From: Entoloma clypeatum
Lineage: Eukaryota; Basidiomycota; Agaricomycetes; Agaricales; Entolomataceae
Assembly (NCBI GenBank): GCA_963565915.1
Contig: OY751489.1
Coordinates: 3,162,001 to 3,226,000, forward strand
DNA: 64,000 nucleotides
Direction: 5' to 3'
Shown: positions 29,818-41,124 of the stretch, piece after piece
Position numbering within the stretch: the stretch's first letter is position 1
Layout: every line of letters starts with the position of its first letter
Notes under the pieces: generated by a model
Databases searched by the model: none
Told to the model about the DNA's origin: nothing
The model's input: the letters and a program-made list of their open reading frames with translations, nothing else
Translations under genes and position numbers: made by a program

Positions 29818-32800
29818 TTATACCATGCGCGACAACTTCTTTGTCGTCTTTCCAGGCACGATAGCTTTGATAGCGCGCCGCATGAGCGCGACTGTGTTGT
29901 TCTCATCCCTGAGAACAGCCTGCCCGCCCAAACCAGGGGTGGGAGACGTAGTTGTATAGTTCATAACGCCGAGCTCGTCCACAGAAACAGCCCGGATCTG
30001 TTCACTCGACACTGGAGGCGGCATGGGCCGGCGGGTGGAGTGGAAGGCTCGGTTATTATCAAATTTCGGCGGGTTGAGGCCAAGGTTGTTCGAAATTGGA
30101 CCGACATTGTCTGACTGGTATCCCTTGCCAAGGCGTTTGACACCTGAAGTCGCCATGAGGAAGCGGTCGTAAACACCCTCAAGCCGCCGTTGACTAGGCG
30201 TATCGGGCAGATGTGCATCCGACAAGTCCATTTTCCTTGATGGATATGGTTCAACGTGGAGGGGGGAGGAAGTCAAGTCGTTGAAAGACGGAGGCTCATG
30301 AACGATCGAGGTGTCTTGGGTGATCGGGGATTGCTGGGGGGTGACTGGGGAGCTGCGTGGAGGTGCGATGAATAGACTGGTGTCCAAAAGTTGTGACAGC
30401 CGATGGGACGACGTTGGAATTTCCTCTGTCATTGGTATAAATAATCACGATCTGCCGCAGAAGGGAGTATCAAAAAAGATTACATACGTTTGTTGAGGTC
30501 CGCTTCAATCAGAGCGAGGGGAGCAATCTTTCGCTGGAAGATGTTGCTATGGGATCTACTCTTTTCTCTGCGCCTTGAAGGAGATCCTGGATCGAAAACC
30601 AAGTTAGATGGGGCCAGCAATGACTTTTCCGGAGAGCATGACGAAACGGTTGCCCGGCGCCGTCTCGACGGAGTATGGACTTCTGGGACCTGGAGCTGAC
30701 TTGGCCCGTCTGAAGGACGGTCAGTGGACAAATTGGCACTCATGACATTCGAGATATCCATGTAGCTTTGGTCATTCTCGGTCGCGAATATCTGGCTCGC
30801 GGCGAGGATTTTACGAGGAAGGCGGGAAGAACGATTGGTACGGTTCGAGGACATCGAACTGGAAAGTGGCGCGACAGGCAAAGATGGCAGCGTTGCAAGC
30901 TGATGGGTCGAGGATGATGCGAAAGTTTGGCGGGCATCTTCAACAACCTCTGTCGGAGTAGATCAACATGTTGTTGTAGGAACGGATAGTATAAGGAGCG
31001 TACTCTCAACATTCCGCATCCATATAGTCATTCGATCGAGTCTAGCATCGGCAGCTACATGTTCATCAAGGGCAGCTCGACGGACTGAAGGCAGAGTGGA
31101 CGGAGCTTGGAGGAGATTTTCAGTAACATGACCAAAACCGCGATGGCACATACCACCGTGAAGAAGGATATCGTCCTCCCAAGATTGTCTTGTGTGAATG
31201 GCCCTTCGGGATGCGTCTTCATCAGAGTCAGAGGTCACCATCAATGCGGGCGTGGTCCTGCCTTGAGCAGAGGTTTTGCACAGACGCACAGTCTTGTCTG
31301 TCGGGGGTTAGGACATTCATTTGTCCACAGAGGACCATTACACACCTATGGATTTTCGGATGTGATGCTTGAAGACATTTAAACTGGAGCTGTTGTCGGT
31401 TCGAGGGCGTTCGAATGAATCTGAATGATAGTCAGCAACTGACGGGAGGATATAAAACAACGAAATGTTACCAATTGTAAACGTAGAGCCAACTGGCGAC
31501 ACCAGAGAAGGTGTGCGGACGGTTCTGAAAGGTTGATTTTCCTTCTCACCATCCTTGTCGGATTCCTTTATGGCATTGTTTGCCTCTTGCTTTGCCATTT
31601 TCTCTTTCTCCTGCTGTAGCATATCATCTCTTTCCCTCTCAATCTCCTCCAACCTCGACATCTCTCTCAATCTTTCCCTCTCTCTTTCCCATTCTTTTAC
31701 TCTGTCTCTCACATGGTCTGTCGCCTTTGCTTTTCCCTTGGTAACGGCGTCCTTCCTAGTTGTGTCTCTTGCGTTCTCTTTATTGTTGTTGGCAGTCAGA
31801 TCACCTAACACGCGACTCTTTCGCCTTTCTTTCACGTCAATCGATGGTGCCTGCGGCGCTAATCTCGGTTTTGGCGAGTTGGTGTTTGTATTAACAGTGC
31901 CGAAAGGTTTCCGGGTAGCACTGCTTGCAAGGGCATTGAATCTCATGATGTTCTCCTTGCCCGCGACCGACGAAAGGGGTGATGAGGGCGGTGATGCCTT
32001 GATCGGTGAAAGGTCTGCAGCGGGAACCCGCTTCCGAGGTTGTGCTGTAAAGCACGTTAACAAGTGTTGTAGAAAAAAAAAAGTAGTGCCGCACGTCTGA
32101 CAGCGGCCGCCTTGAGTTGGGACTTGGCCTTTGCGAGTTGTGGAATCTTGTTCTCCTTGGACGATTCCACGGTTGGCTCGAGTCCAGGAGGCATCGCGGG
32201 TAGTTCAACCTCCGGCCAAGGAGGTGAATTGCCAATCAATTTAGATAGATCCTTTTCAAAGACGATTGATGATGTGTAGCTGGAGGACCTCCCTATCGCG
32301 AGTCATTTAACATCATCGATAGGATAGACAGATAGCAACCCTACTGTGAGAAGTAGAAAGGTCCTTGCGATATTGCCAGTATGGATCGACCATTGCTTGG
32401 CTGGCGGTACAGCGAAGGTCAGCATTTGGGGCAATCATTCTGCGCAACATCCTTTCCATCCCTGAAGACATCTTCCAACCTCCGACCCATTTACCGCGGA
32501 GCTAAATGTGATACGGATGAATTCCATGAATGTTGCATGGAGCATAAAACATACAGTCCGTCCCCAATACTTCTCGAGGTCATCTTTCGTGGTGAATTGT
32601 TCTCCGTCTGTTTCTTCGAATGGTGTGCGCCCGATGAGAATTTCAAAGAAAGTGATTCCAAGAGACCACACGTCTGATTTACGTGTATCATGTGGGAGGC
32701 CTCTGGCGCGTTCAGGTGATAAATACTACACGTTATTAGAACGCGTTCCAAAAGGCTGCAATAGAATTACCTCGGGAGTACCATAAGACAGATTGCTGTG

Positions 32801-33650
32801 GAAGGCTTCAGGAGACTTGACATCATACTTTTCGGCAAAACCAAAGTCAACCAAGACGGGTACATTCTTGGGCGAGAGGAGAATATTTGCAGGCCTAGTT
32901 AACATGTGTTTGAGCTGGGAAATAAGAAAAAATGAGGTGAGGATATTACTTGATATCATTGTGGACAACCCCTCGTTTGTGGAGGAATTCGACGCCGGAA
33001 AGTAATAAGCGGAACCATTCACGAGCTTTGGTCTCGTCAACCTCTACAGGTACGAGGGTGGGAAGGTAATCCCTGAAGAAAACATCAGGATCAAAATGTA
33101 TGACACGAGGAACGATGAATGACATGTTCATGGCGCGTCCGCCAACGGTGAACGAGCTTGAGAAAGCAAGAATACCGCTTACATGGTAATCAACGCATAA
33201 GATGGCGTGATGACAAACGAGTGGAACGGAATAATGGAAGGATGTGGGTCAGCCTTGAAGGACCTTACGATCTTCATTTCGTTCCATCTGATGATCCAAG
33301 GTTGAGCACGGTGTCCAATTAGGGATTATATGAAAAACGTACAGCGACCGTACACGGGCAGCTGTGGTCGAGGTCTTGGAACGATGGACTAGTTTGACGG
33401 CCAATTTCTGGTCGGAAACACGAGGAAGCCCGCCTGAGCGTGAAGTAGACTTTGGGCGGCATAGCCAGACGCTGCCCCAGTTGCCAAAACCAATCTATTT
33501 ACACCATGCATCGTATTCGGACTTCGGAGGAGGTGACAGAGGGCAGCGTACCTCTTCAATGAAATGGAGACTGTCTGAGAGAACCTGGTCAGAGAGGGAG
33601 AATATGTCGTTTGAGCCGTTGGATGAGGATGGTGGCTTGAAGGCGTCCAT
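29818..33650 (-). CDS. Ser/Thr protein kinase with a 700-residue disordered tail, 13 exons
   Basis: Exons: 33650-33552, 33494-33343, 33287-33183, 33072-32950, 32894-32771, 32725-32555, 32501-32345, 32292-32095, 32044-31472, 31420-31346, 31261-31004, 30949-30488, 30425-29818. All introns are GT-AG, and the join closes in frame as 1034 codons plus stop. The catalytic domain fills about residues 30-290. It has a glycine loop GFGNWGSVW, lysine in LAVKLVH, catalytic loop HNDIKPAN, DFG (VDFGFAEKY), an activation segment ending [13 protein letters not shown], and [20 protein letters not shown]. All key residues are present, so it should be active, phosphorylating Ser/Thr proteins. The tail is proline/serine-rich with a charged ERERERL coiled-coil segment and KEN motifs (GKENIM, EKENQP), suggesting cell-cycle-linked turnover (inference). 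Subfamily not assigned. The kinase-domain splice sites are strong; tail junctions were chosen to preserve frame. Confidence 0.88.
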
Positions 33651-35409
33651 GGTACAATACAAGCCAAATGGTGCAGGACGGAGGCAAACCCTGAGTGACT
33701 GACACTCTCTCTTAGCTGGTTTCTTGAACACTACCAAAATATGCACAAATAACGCGGCAACGCGTCCTATTTATAAGTACCACTCGTGCCTGTGCACCTG
33801 ACTTGTCATTTGTACTTCCTTATTCCATGTTCAGTTCAAGGCCACGGTAAATTATTTGTGCCAAAAGTGGTATGGTCGTGTTCAATAAACGCTCGATTTG
33901 TACACGGTGGACAGATACACCACAGGCGAGATTACATGCCACATCCAGTTTGTTGGAACTTGGGAGGTGTGGTACTAGGAGTGATAGTCTTATGTGACGC
34001 CGAACTTGACGCAAAAACATGGGCGAAAGTATGGCAGGTCTCACAGAATGGATGCTAGGCGTCGCCTGCGACGAAGGGTAGTGGGCATTGTTTTTCTCGA
34101 GACGGAAAAGAGTGTTCAGACGAGGGATACTGACCGACCGTAGCTTGCGGAAGTCAGGTCATTCACGAAGTCCTTTCCTCTAAGCAGGTACTAGGGTCCA
34201 CAGAATGGGTGCCAGAGATAGCCATCGATGAGCAAGCTGGTGATGTAGTCCTGGGCTCCGAATGAGAAGGGGGGCTGAGCAAATGGGCTTGTGGTCGGTA
34301 GCAAGGTAGGCGTTGACGTGGTCACTTGCTTGTAACGGCTGATTCTACTAGGGTTCCGCGCGTCTTGGGTGGGCAGAGTTTGGGATGATGTTGGGCCGTG
34401 GTATTGACTGCGGGGTTTCGGGTTGCATTCGTTTCCTTTCGTGACGCCACGGCCGCACCCCCCCCCCCCGCCCCAAAGCCCCACAAGTCTACCGTCGAGT
34501 GGCACACCTCAGCGATACGAGTGATACTCGCGGTATGGCATCTGCTTCCACCTTGGCGTCCACCAGGGGGTGAAGTCTTCGTCTATCCAGTGCGCCAGCC
34601 AGTCCGAAGACCGACGCGGACCAATAAATATCAAGAGTGATAAATAAGACTGCGGGCGTATCGACGTAGTTTCTTGATGAGCGACGCGCGAAGGTATCGC
34701 CGTTCCCTGTGATATCTTCGATTGCCTAAACAAATCGGCGAGGGGCTTGTCAGTTGGGATCTGTCGTTCAGTGACTTGGTGCAGATCGTTGCCAACTTAC
34801 CACTGATGCTCCGTGCCACAAATTGGAATATCGGGTGTGTACCATGCCGCGAACGGTTGAACGGATAAGCTGCTCGACATCATCTTCCCAGCGAGTGGCA
34901 TGATCTGCTTAGTGGGACCATCTATTAGTGTTACTTATATGACCCCGACTCCAGCTCGGAGGTAATTCCCTAATCGTATGATAAATAGCGTTGCGCGTGT
35001 AGGTGTTCATAACAAAACGGTCGAATGGATCTGGATGCATAGAACGCAAAAAACCAATTCGGGTTCACCTGGCCCGTCCAGTGCCATAGAAGTTCAAGTC
35101 GAAGCTTCACAGCAACATAGCACACCCGCCATGGATGGACTTGAACCTTCTTGAGTGCGCCGTGAGACCGGACCCATAATGGGTATAGCAAGTGTCCACA
35201 GCTAACGTGAGGCCGCAGTGATAGATTCGCACTCCTCGGGGCAAGGCCGCACTTGCATGACACCCTGCATCAAGCGATGATGTTACGGAGATGAATTATC
35301 ATACGTATGATGCACGAGAGCTAGTGCTGTCACGAAGCAATAAAGATTCGATTTTTGAACCTTGGAATATGGTAGAATTGCTGCTATATCACTTACTATA
35401 CAATTCCTC
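33651..35409. other. intergenic region, no supported gene
   Basis: About 1.75 kb holding the divergent promoter of the kinase gene. Only short open frames without protein character. A 13-nt C-rich run lies near 34459-34471. The kinase ATG at 33650 probably has its promoter in the first few hundred bases; no clear TATA box was singled out. Confidence 0.5.
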
Positions 35410-35652
35410 CTAGAGGAAGCCTGCATAAACGTCGGGCGCCAGAAACGTCGCCCTATCGAACCCGAGTTTCTTCAGTCGTGCTCTAATCACAGGAACCGCC
35501 ATGAAGAACAACGCGTAGAAAAGATACGGATGAACAGCGTGTCCGTGTTCTCCCTCGACATTCCGGTTTGCCCCAAAGGTTCCCACGGTGCTGGCCTCAT
35601 ATTTGACTTGTTGACGTCTCTCATCGGCAAACTTTTTGTGGTAAACCATCAT
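35410..35652 (-). CDS. small ORF antisense to the porin 5' region, possible membrane protein
   Basis: An 80-codon frame whose first possible ATG overlaps the porin ATG on the opposite strand. Composition looks protein-like: a charged N-terminal half (KKFADERRQQVKYEASTVGT) and a hydrophobic segment near residues 44-55 (YLFYALFFMAVPVI) followed by basic residues, resembling a single-pass inner-membrane protein. I recognise no family. If real, its transcript must overlap the porin 5' UTR. Chance ORF is the alternative. Confidence 0.3.
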   Translation of the reverse strand: MMVYHKKFADERRQQVKYEASTVGTFGANRNVEGEHGHAVHPYLFYALFFMAVPVIRARLKKLGFDRATFLAPDVYAGFL

Positions 35653-36797
35653 GTCTCTCCCCCAGCCTGTTCCCCCCTCCTGGAAGGTTTGTTGTTCCCT
35701 TACCTGCCGTCGTCCTCATTGTCTCACCGCTACACCTCCAGGATCTTGGAAAGTCGTCCAACGACCTCCTCGGCAAGGACTACTACTTCCAGGGCGCCAG
35801 CCTCGAAGTGAAGACAAACGCGCCTTCCGGTGTGGCGTTCAAGACGAGTGGTAATCGCGACGCCAAAACCCAGGCCATCAACGGGGAGATTGAGGCCAAA
35901 TGGTCCGACCGCAAGCATGGTCTCACTGTAACCGAGGCTTGGACCACCAGCAACATCCTCCGCACCCAGGTCGAGCTTGAGAACCAGATTGCCAAAGGCC
36001 TCAAGCTTGATCTCACCACCTCTCTCTTCCCGGAGAAGGGTGCCAAGGCCGCTGTCATCAACGCCATTTACAAGCAGTCCGGCTTCCATACCCGTGCTTC
36101 CCTTGATCTTTTCAAGGTAAGGGAGTATATGTCCGACGCTTTCTTATTCTCTCTCATCTCAGTTTACCAGGGTCCTACTTTCACTGCTGACACTGTTCTC
36201 GGTCGTGACGGTTTTCTTGTTGGTGCCGAGGCTGCATATAACGTCACGGAAGGCAATGTGACTCGCTACGCCACTGCCGTCGGCTACAGCGCTCCCGAAT
36301 ACGCTATCACCGTTCACGGACTGAACAACTTGAAGACCTTCAGTGCCAGCTACTATCACCGTGTCAATGCTGACGTTGAGGCTGGCGCCAAGGCCGTTTA
36401 TGACACCAAGTCCACCCACGGCGGTGTCGCCCTCGAAGTCGGTGTCAAAACGTAGGTATTTTCTTCAATGACGCCATCCAAGTGACGAACCATCCCATGT
36501 TCTAGATATCTTGATAATGCTGCCTTTGTCAAGGCTAAAATCAATAACGCCGGCGTCATTGCCCTCGGTTTGTCTTTCTGACATACTTTTTTCTGCTACT
36601 CCTGACAATTGTTCCAGCCTACACACAAGCACTACGCCCTGGTGTCAAGGCTTCCTTCGGTCTCGCTTTGGACACGCAAAAATTGAACGAAGTTTCTCCT
36701 GTTGGCCCCTCGCACAAAGTAGGCTATCCTTCTTCTGATCATCTCTCTCTGTACTGATGTTTGGTAGGTCGGACTCCACTTGGTATTTGACTCATAG
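35651..36797 (+). CDS. mitochondrial outer-membrane porin (VDAC), six exons
   Basis: Forms the voltage-dependent anion channel that passes metabolites such as ATP and ADP across the mitochondrial outer membrane. Exons: 35651-35686, 35742-36116, 36171-36451, 36506-36567, 36618-36718, 36768-36797. Introns are 49-55 nt with GT-AG ends, and the join gives 293 residues, the usual fungal VDAC size. Family features are present: N-terminal LPQPVPPSWK then DLGKSSNDLLGKDYYF, alternating beta-strand sequence, and the eukaryotic-porin signature region near YSAPEYAITVHGLNNLK. The C-terminal strand is KVGLHLVFDS, where the usual family end is similar. The exon 1 donor is GTTTGT rather than the common GTAAGT or GTGAGT. 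Intact; expected to be constitutively expressed. Confidence 0.96.
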
Positions 36798-37074
36798 TTG
36801 GTTGGAGGTCACACGCCAAGGTAGTAATTCATTAGCATCAATTCTAATGAATAGACATGACTCTACTTGACACGATGAGGAATGACTGACCCTTGTGTCT
36901 GTGATTGCTCCATCGTACGCATATGATGTCCATACACAATGGCACGAGTATTTTCAAGTTGCATGAGTTATATGATTACTTTCGATCTCAATACAGGACT
37001 TCGAAGCTGCTTCTGCACATCGGCACAGAATCTGAAATATTATATACTGATGCTGCCCCCTGATCATGAACATC
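36798..37074. other. convergent intergenic spacer
   Basis: About 275 bp between the porin stop and the stop of the minus-strand ORF at 37075. No gene. It would hold both 3' ends. Confidence 0.5.
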
Positions 37075-37737
37075 TTAAGCATCAGGCCCTGGTAGCTCTG
37101 ATAGAACCTCTTTTGCTTTGCCTTTGCCTTTGCCTTTGCCCTGGTCCTTCAATGTATCCTTCAATACCTCATCTACTTCCTGTGGCTTCACGGTTGCAAC
37201 TGAGACTATTGTGAGAGGATCACTCAGTGCCCGGCGGAATGGGATATCACTTTGGATCTGGATGCTCTGTTCGGAAGAATTGGGAATAATCGGAATGTGC
37301 TCGACTGTCGAAGCCTGGAGACCATCTGGGAAGCCTTCAAAGTCGGCATAATACAGGTGATCAAGCATATCTGCGTTTGCGGTATTATCGCGAGCCCATG
37401 CATCGGCATTACCCAGGTTTATGGAGAGCGATATTTGATGAACGAGATTAGCGTAAAGTAATCTTGGCTCGGGGTCCTTGGTTGACGAACCCGAAAAGAT
37501 CTTGTTGCGAGCTTTCCGGCGGGTTTGCTTTAGCCCGTGATGCTCGGCAACTTTCCAGAAGGAAAGCAGCTCAATAACAACGTCAGGGTAGTTGTTGACG
37601 TCGTGAAGGACAAATGTGGTTGAAACATTTTCGAAGTGTACCGAAGCAGTAAGGTAGGGGGCAGCAACTAACGTCACGGGGCTAGCGTGACAACTCGCTA
37701 AATTGAGCTGGGGAGGATAAAATCCGTAATCACTCAA
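37075..37737 (-). CDS. unidentified protein, 220 codons
   Basis: A single-exon frame. The N-terminal half is mixed and globular-looking (VHFENVSTTFVLHDVNNYPD, VVIELLSFWKVAEHHG). The centre resembles nothing I know, and the C-terminus is low-complexity basic (KGKGKGKAKE) before an acidic end. No signal peptide or membrane segment. It lies back to back with the plus-strand gene at 37823, sharing a short divergent promoter region. Probably a lineage-restricted fungal protein. Confidence 0.5.
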   Translation of the reverse strand: MSDYGFYPPQLNLASCHASPVTLVAAPYLTASVHFENVSTTFVLHDVNNYPDVVIELLSFWKVAEHHGLKQTRRKARNKIFSGSSTKDPEPRLLYANLVHQISLSINLGNADAWARDNTANADMLDHLYYADFEGFPDGLQASTVEHIPIIPNSSEQSIQIQSDIPFRRALSDPLTIVSVATVKPQEVDEVLKDTLKDQGKGKGKGKAKEVLSELPGPDA

Positions 37738-37822
37738 GATCTAGCTAAATTGGTCCTAATCCGTTCCTACAATCGCTAGATAGGTGTCAATCCGAGATAT
37801 TGAGAAGTTCCGATTTGGGCAA

Positions 37823-38203
37823 ATGTGTGGGAATGAAAAGCATATAGCCTTTTACTGTCAAAACACGTCGCGTTGCACTGCAGCAATGCTTAAACGGCCG
37901 GAGTTCCTGCAAAAGCGAACTGAAAACCTCTTAAATGGCGCAAAAAGGTTTCTGCAACAATTATCCCCGAGAAAACGAAGGCGTATGGCACTTGATGATG
38001 AGGACAAGGAGAATCATGAGGTATGAATACATGCACTATTCCTGGAACTGAATACACATCTCCGAGTCCCTAACTAGGTTCAAAGCCGGCCGAGTACTGC
38101 CATGTCTGTTGTTCACAAAATGACCAAGACCCTTGATGAAGACCCGTTTCTCGCTCCAGTCCCATCCCTGGAGGAGGCCACAAAAGCCATTCCACGTGCA
38201 TAA
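37823..38203 (+). CDS. small two-exon gene with basic KRRR cluster and KEN-like motif, 107 codons
   Basis: Exons 37823-38020 and 38078-38203, joined by a 57-nt GT-AG intron. The protein has QLSPRKRRRMALDDEDKENH, a nuclear-localisation-like basic cluster followed by an acidic KEN segment, and a second exon rich in P/S/T with DEDPFLAPVPSLEEA. An AG just before 37784 with open sequence behind it leaves open an additional upstream exon. Function unknown; nuclear location is an inference. Confidence 0.45.
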
Positions 38204-39126
38204 CTTGCCATTTAGTTTGTTTTGCTATCTCCTCACGCATTTTTACTTATTTTCTTTATCTATTAGAGATCTCATATTGGCATACATACTTCTATATTTT
38301 GTAGGAGACGATTGACCTTAATGTACATATATACCTAGCTAAAGCCTTATCTTGCGTTGGTGTCCCAGTTTGGCAAGGAGTGTCACACAATGGTCACGCC
38401 ACCTGACGTTAGTTGCTGGTGGATGCCCCCTACCTTAGTCTGCTTTCAAACGCGCCCACCATACCATAGTAAAAAAGTGTCTCAAGAAAAAGTCATGTGT
38501 TCATTCCCACACAGTGTTGCAAATGACTGGTTCGGAGGTCATTTGGACATGAGCAGCTCCTGAAATGACTGACTATGACCTAGGGTCAGTCGGGTTATTT
38601 GAACAAAAATATGTAAAGAATTAATCGACCTTATGACTCATTTGTCTACCACTGAATAAGGGTCCATAGAACCTCCAGAAAGTGTCTCAGCTTTCTTCGG
38701 GCCCCAACATCAGCATTTCCAGAAAAAGCTATTGATCTATTTGGACCTATTTTGCTCGTCACTAGATAACAAGTCCAACTAGCCGAAAGAGTTGATTAGT
38801 TATTCATTCATTATGAAAGTGCTAGTATACATTACAGATGATGTACATAATGATTACAAAAGTAAGCCCAATACCATTGAGAATGAGAAAAAATCATAGT
38901 CTTTGGTCTCTTGGCGACATGTTGGCATCATCTCGACACTGCCCTAGTGATCAATCTGACCTAGATTATTGAACTTGTGATTATTGAACTATTTCGGGCT
39001 AGTAGGCACTAGTACTAGCCCAAAATAGCCCCACTAGCCAAATCTGTAGGAATCACGATGAACGAGCTCAACATCTCATAGAAAGCCATTTCCTCTCTGT
39101 AATTCTTGATTCCCTCGATCCAAAAT
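38204..39126. other. no gene seen; AT-rich flank of Copia 2
   Basis: Only short frames. The last bases before 39127 are AAAAT, the target duplication of Copia 2. Confidence 0.5.
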
Positions 39127-39436
39127 TGTTGAAGTTCCACCTGGGCGCTAGCCACAGGTGTACTGAGCAACATAGCTACAGTGGAAGTACTCTACGATAC
39201 CGCTATGGTCACTTACATGGTTTGGAGGGGGTAAGGCTAGTGAGAGCGGTTGAGGCTGGTGAGAGCGATGGAGCTGGTTAAGAGTCAAGAGACAACTTGT
39301 TGATATTGACAGTTTCCTGGTCTTATATACCGTACTACTGTTTGTACCAACCAAATAAGTATGTAATCGAAGATGTGTAAAGGTCACGTGATATAATCTA
39401 ATCTAATCTAATCTACGTGATGGAAAAGTTTCAACA
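39127..39436 (-). repeat. 3' LTR of Copia 2
   Basis: 310 bp, TGTTG to CAACA, with a TATATAAG box on the minus strand and four tandem TCTAA units near the start. Next to it (39437-39445) the minus strand has the purine tract ATGGGGGGG. Confidence 0.94.
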
Positions 39437-39501
39437 CCCCCCCATATTTAGTACATACTTCTAAATACATCTTGCTTTTTCCCATATAGGTACTCTTTCG
39501 T

Positions 39502-41094
39502 CTAGTTTTTAAGTAATCCGAAGTACGGGATAAACTTGCTAAAGAGGACTTTCCCCAGATTCTTAGTTAAAAGGTCTGCAGGGTTATTCACTCCTTCGAT
39601 GAATTCGACCGTAATGATGCCTTCGGATACTTTTTCTCTGACGAAGTGGAATCGCACGTCAATGTGCTTGGACCGCTTTTCAGTTACAGGGTTGGATGCG
39701 ATAAAGACGGAGCCATTGTTATCTCCATAGATCGGGACTGATCCGATCTGCATCCCAAGTTCGGCAAGCATGCTTCTAAGCCATGTCACTGCGCGACTGC
39801 AATCTGATAGCGCCATGTATTCTGCTTCCGTGGAAGAGAGGGCAATGGTTTTTTGCGCCGATGAAACCCATGTTACTGCTCCAGATGCCAGCGATACGAA
39901 GTAACCAGTGGTGGACTTCCTGGTGTTTTCGTCTGACGCCCAATCGGAGTCTGTGAATGCGTAGATTCCTTTCCCAGAATCACCATCGTACATGATCGCG
40001 TAATTTTTTGTCGCCTTCAAATACCTGCAAATATCCCTTGCCACTTCTAAATGGCGTTTGGTAGGGTTTGCGGAGAATTGGGACATTTTGATTACGGCGA
40101 AACAAATGTCGGGTCTTGTCCCGATCATCAAGTACAATAGTGACCCGATGACGGATTGGTACTTGGATCTGAGTTCCGCATTGGGTTCATCTTCAGACTT
40201 CATGGGTTTGTAGCCCGTCGGGAGTGGGGTATGGGTGGCATTAGATTCGCTCATCCCCATGCGTGCGAGAATTTTCTCAAGGTAGGGTACTTGATCAATG
40301 AAGATCCTCTTCCCACGTTGCCTTATTTGGATAGAGAGAAATTCTTTTGGTTCCCCATCAGGGACTAGGTGGCCTAGGTCCCTACATTCCCATGTTGTCA
40401 TGAAGGCCTTCTTCTTTTCCAGCGTGTATTCCCGGTTTGTGCCGAGAAAAGCAGAGTCATCGACATAAATGATGGCGATCACAGTTTCCCCTTTGGTACT
40501 TGTGTGAATGAAAACTCCCGCATCAGAGTGAAGCCGGGCAAAGCCGAGCTTTTTCATGGAGGAATCGAGTTCCCTCCACCAGGCTAATGCGGCCTGCTTG
40601 AGTCCGTATAGGGCTTTGTATAGTCGGTACATGAGGTTTTCTTTCCCTTTGACTATGTAGCCCTCAGGCTGTCGCATGTAAATTACCTCACGGAGTGTTC
40701 CATAGAGGAAGGCTGCTGAGACGTCCAAGAGTGTCATGAACCACCCTTCAAGGGCTGTCAATGCCAGAATTAACCGGACAGTCTCGTATCTCACTACTGG
40801 TGAGAAGATCTGATCGAAGTCAATCCCTTCTACCTGTGAGAAACCTTTTGCAACAAGGCGCGCTTTCAAATGCCCGTCGGATTTTTCGTTGTAAACCCAT
40901 TTGTTCCTTAGAGCTTTCCTCCCTGTAGGTAGGGGTACTAACTCCGTGATCACCCCGCGGCTTTTGAGCATGTCTAGCTCTTTTCGTTCTGCCGCATACC
41001 AATCTTCTTTGTTCGGAAGAGAGTATATGTCTTTGTGTGACATTTCGATGATGCCTACTTGGATGGAGATTGCCTCCATTAGGAGATCGTTCAT
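39502..41094 (-). CDS. pol: Copia 2 reverse transcriptase and RNase H (530-codon segment of pol)
   Basis: Copies the element RNA into DNA. The reverse transcriptase has KALRNKWVYNEKSDGHLKAR, AKGFSQVEGIDFDQIFSPVV, YGLKQAALAWW and the catalytic IIYVDDSAF. RNase H has AFTDSDWASDENTRKSTTGY, ALSSTEAEYMALSDCSRAV and NPADLLTKNLGKVLF. The segment is open to its natural end. It lies in the same frame as the upstream protease-integrase segment, separated by one TGA at 41127-41125 plus ten codons before the first ATG. Confidence 0.95.
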   Translation of the reverse strand: MNDLLMEAISIQVGIIEMSHKDIYSLPNKEDWYAAERKELDMLKSRGVITELVPLPTGRKALRNKWVYNEKSDGHLKARLVAKGFSQVEGIDFDQIFSPVVRYETVRLILALTALEGWFMTLLDVSAAFLYGTLREVIYMRQPEGYIVKGKENLMYRLYKALYGLKQAALAWWRELDSSMKKLGFARLHSDAGVFIHTSTKGETVIAIIYVDDSAFLGTNREYTLEKKKAFMTTWECRDLGHLVPDGEPKEFLSIQIRQRGKRIFIDQVPYLEKILARMGMSESNATHTPLPTGYKPMKSEDEPNAELRSKYQSVIGSLLYLMIGTRPDICFAVIKMSQFSANPTKRHLEVARDICRYLKATKNYAIMYDGDSGKGIYAFTDSDWASDENTRKSTTGYFVSLASGAVTWVSSAQKTIALSSTEAEYMALSDCSRAVTWLRSMLAELGMQIGSVPIYGDNNGSVFIASNPVTEKRSKHIDVRFHFVREKVSEGIITVEFIEGVNNPADLLTKNLGKVLFSKFIPYFGLLKN

Positions 41095-41124
41095 CCATGC
41101 CGTTTGACCGCCCAGTCTACGTCT

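Noticed and set aside
35125..35150. GGTTCAAGTCC on the minus strand, like a tRNA B box
   Set aside because: No matching A box, anticodon stem or acceptor pairing could be laid out around it.
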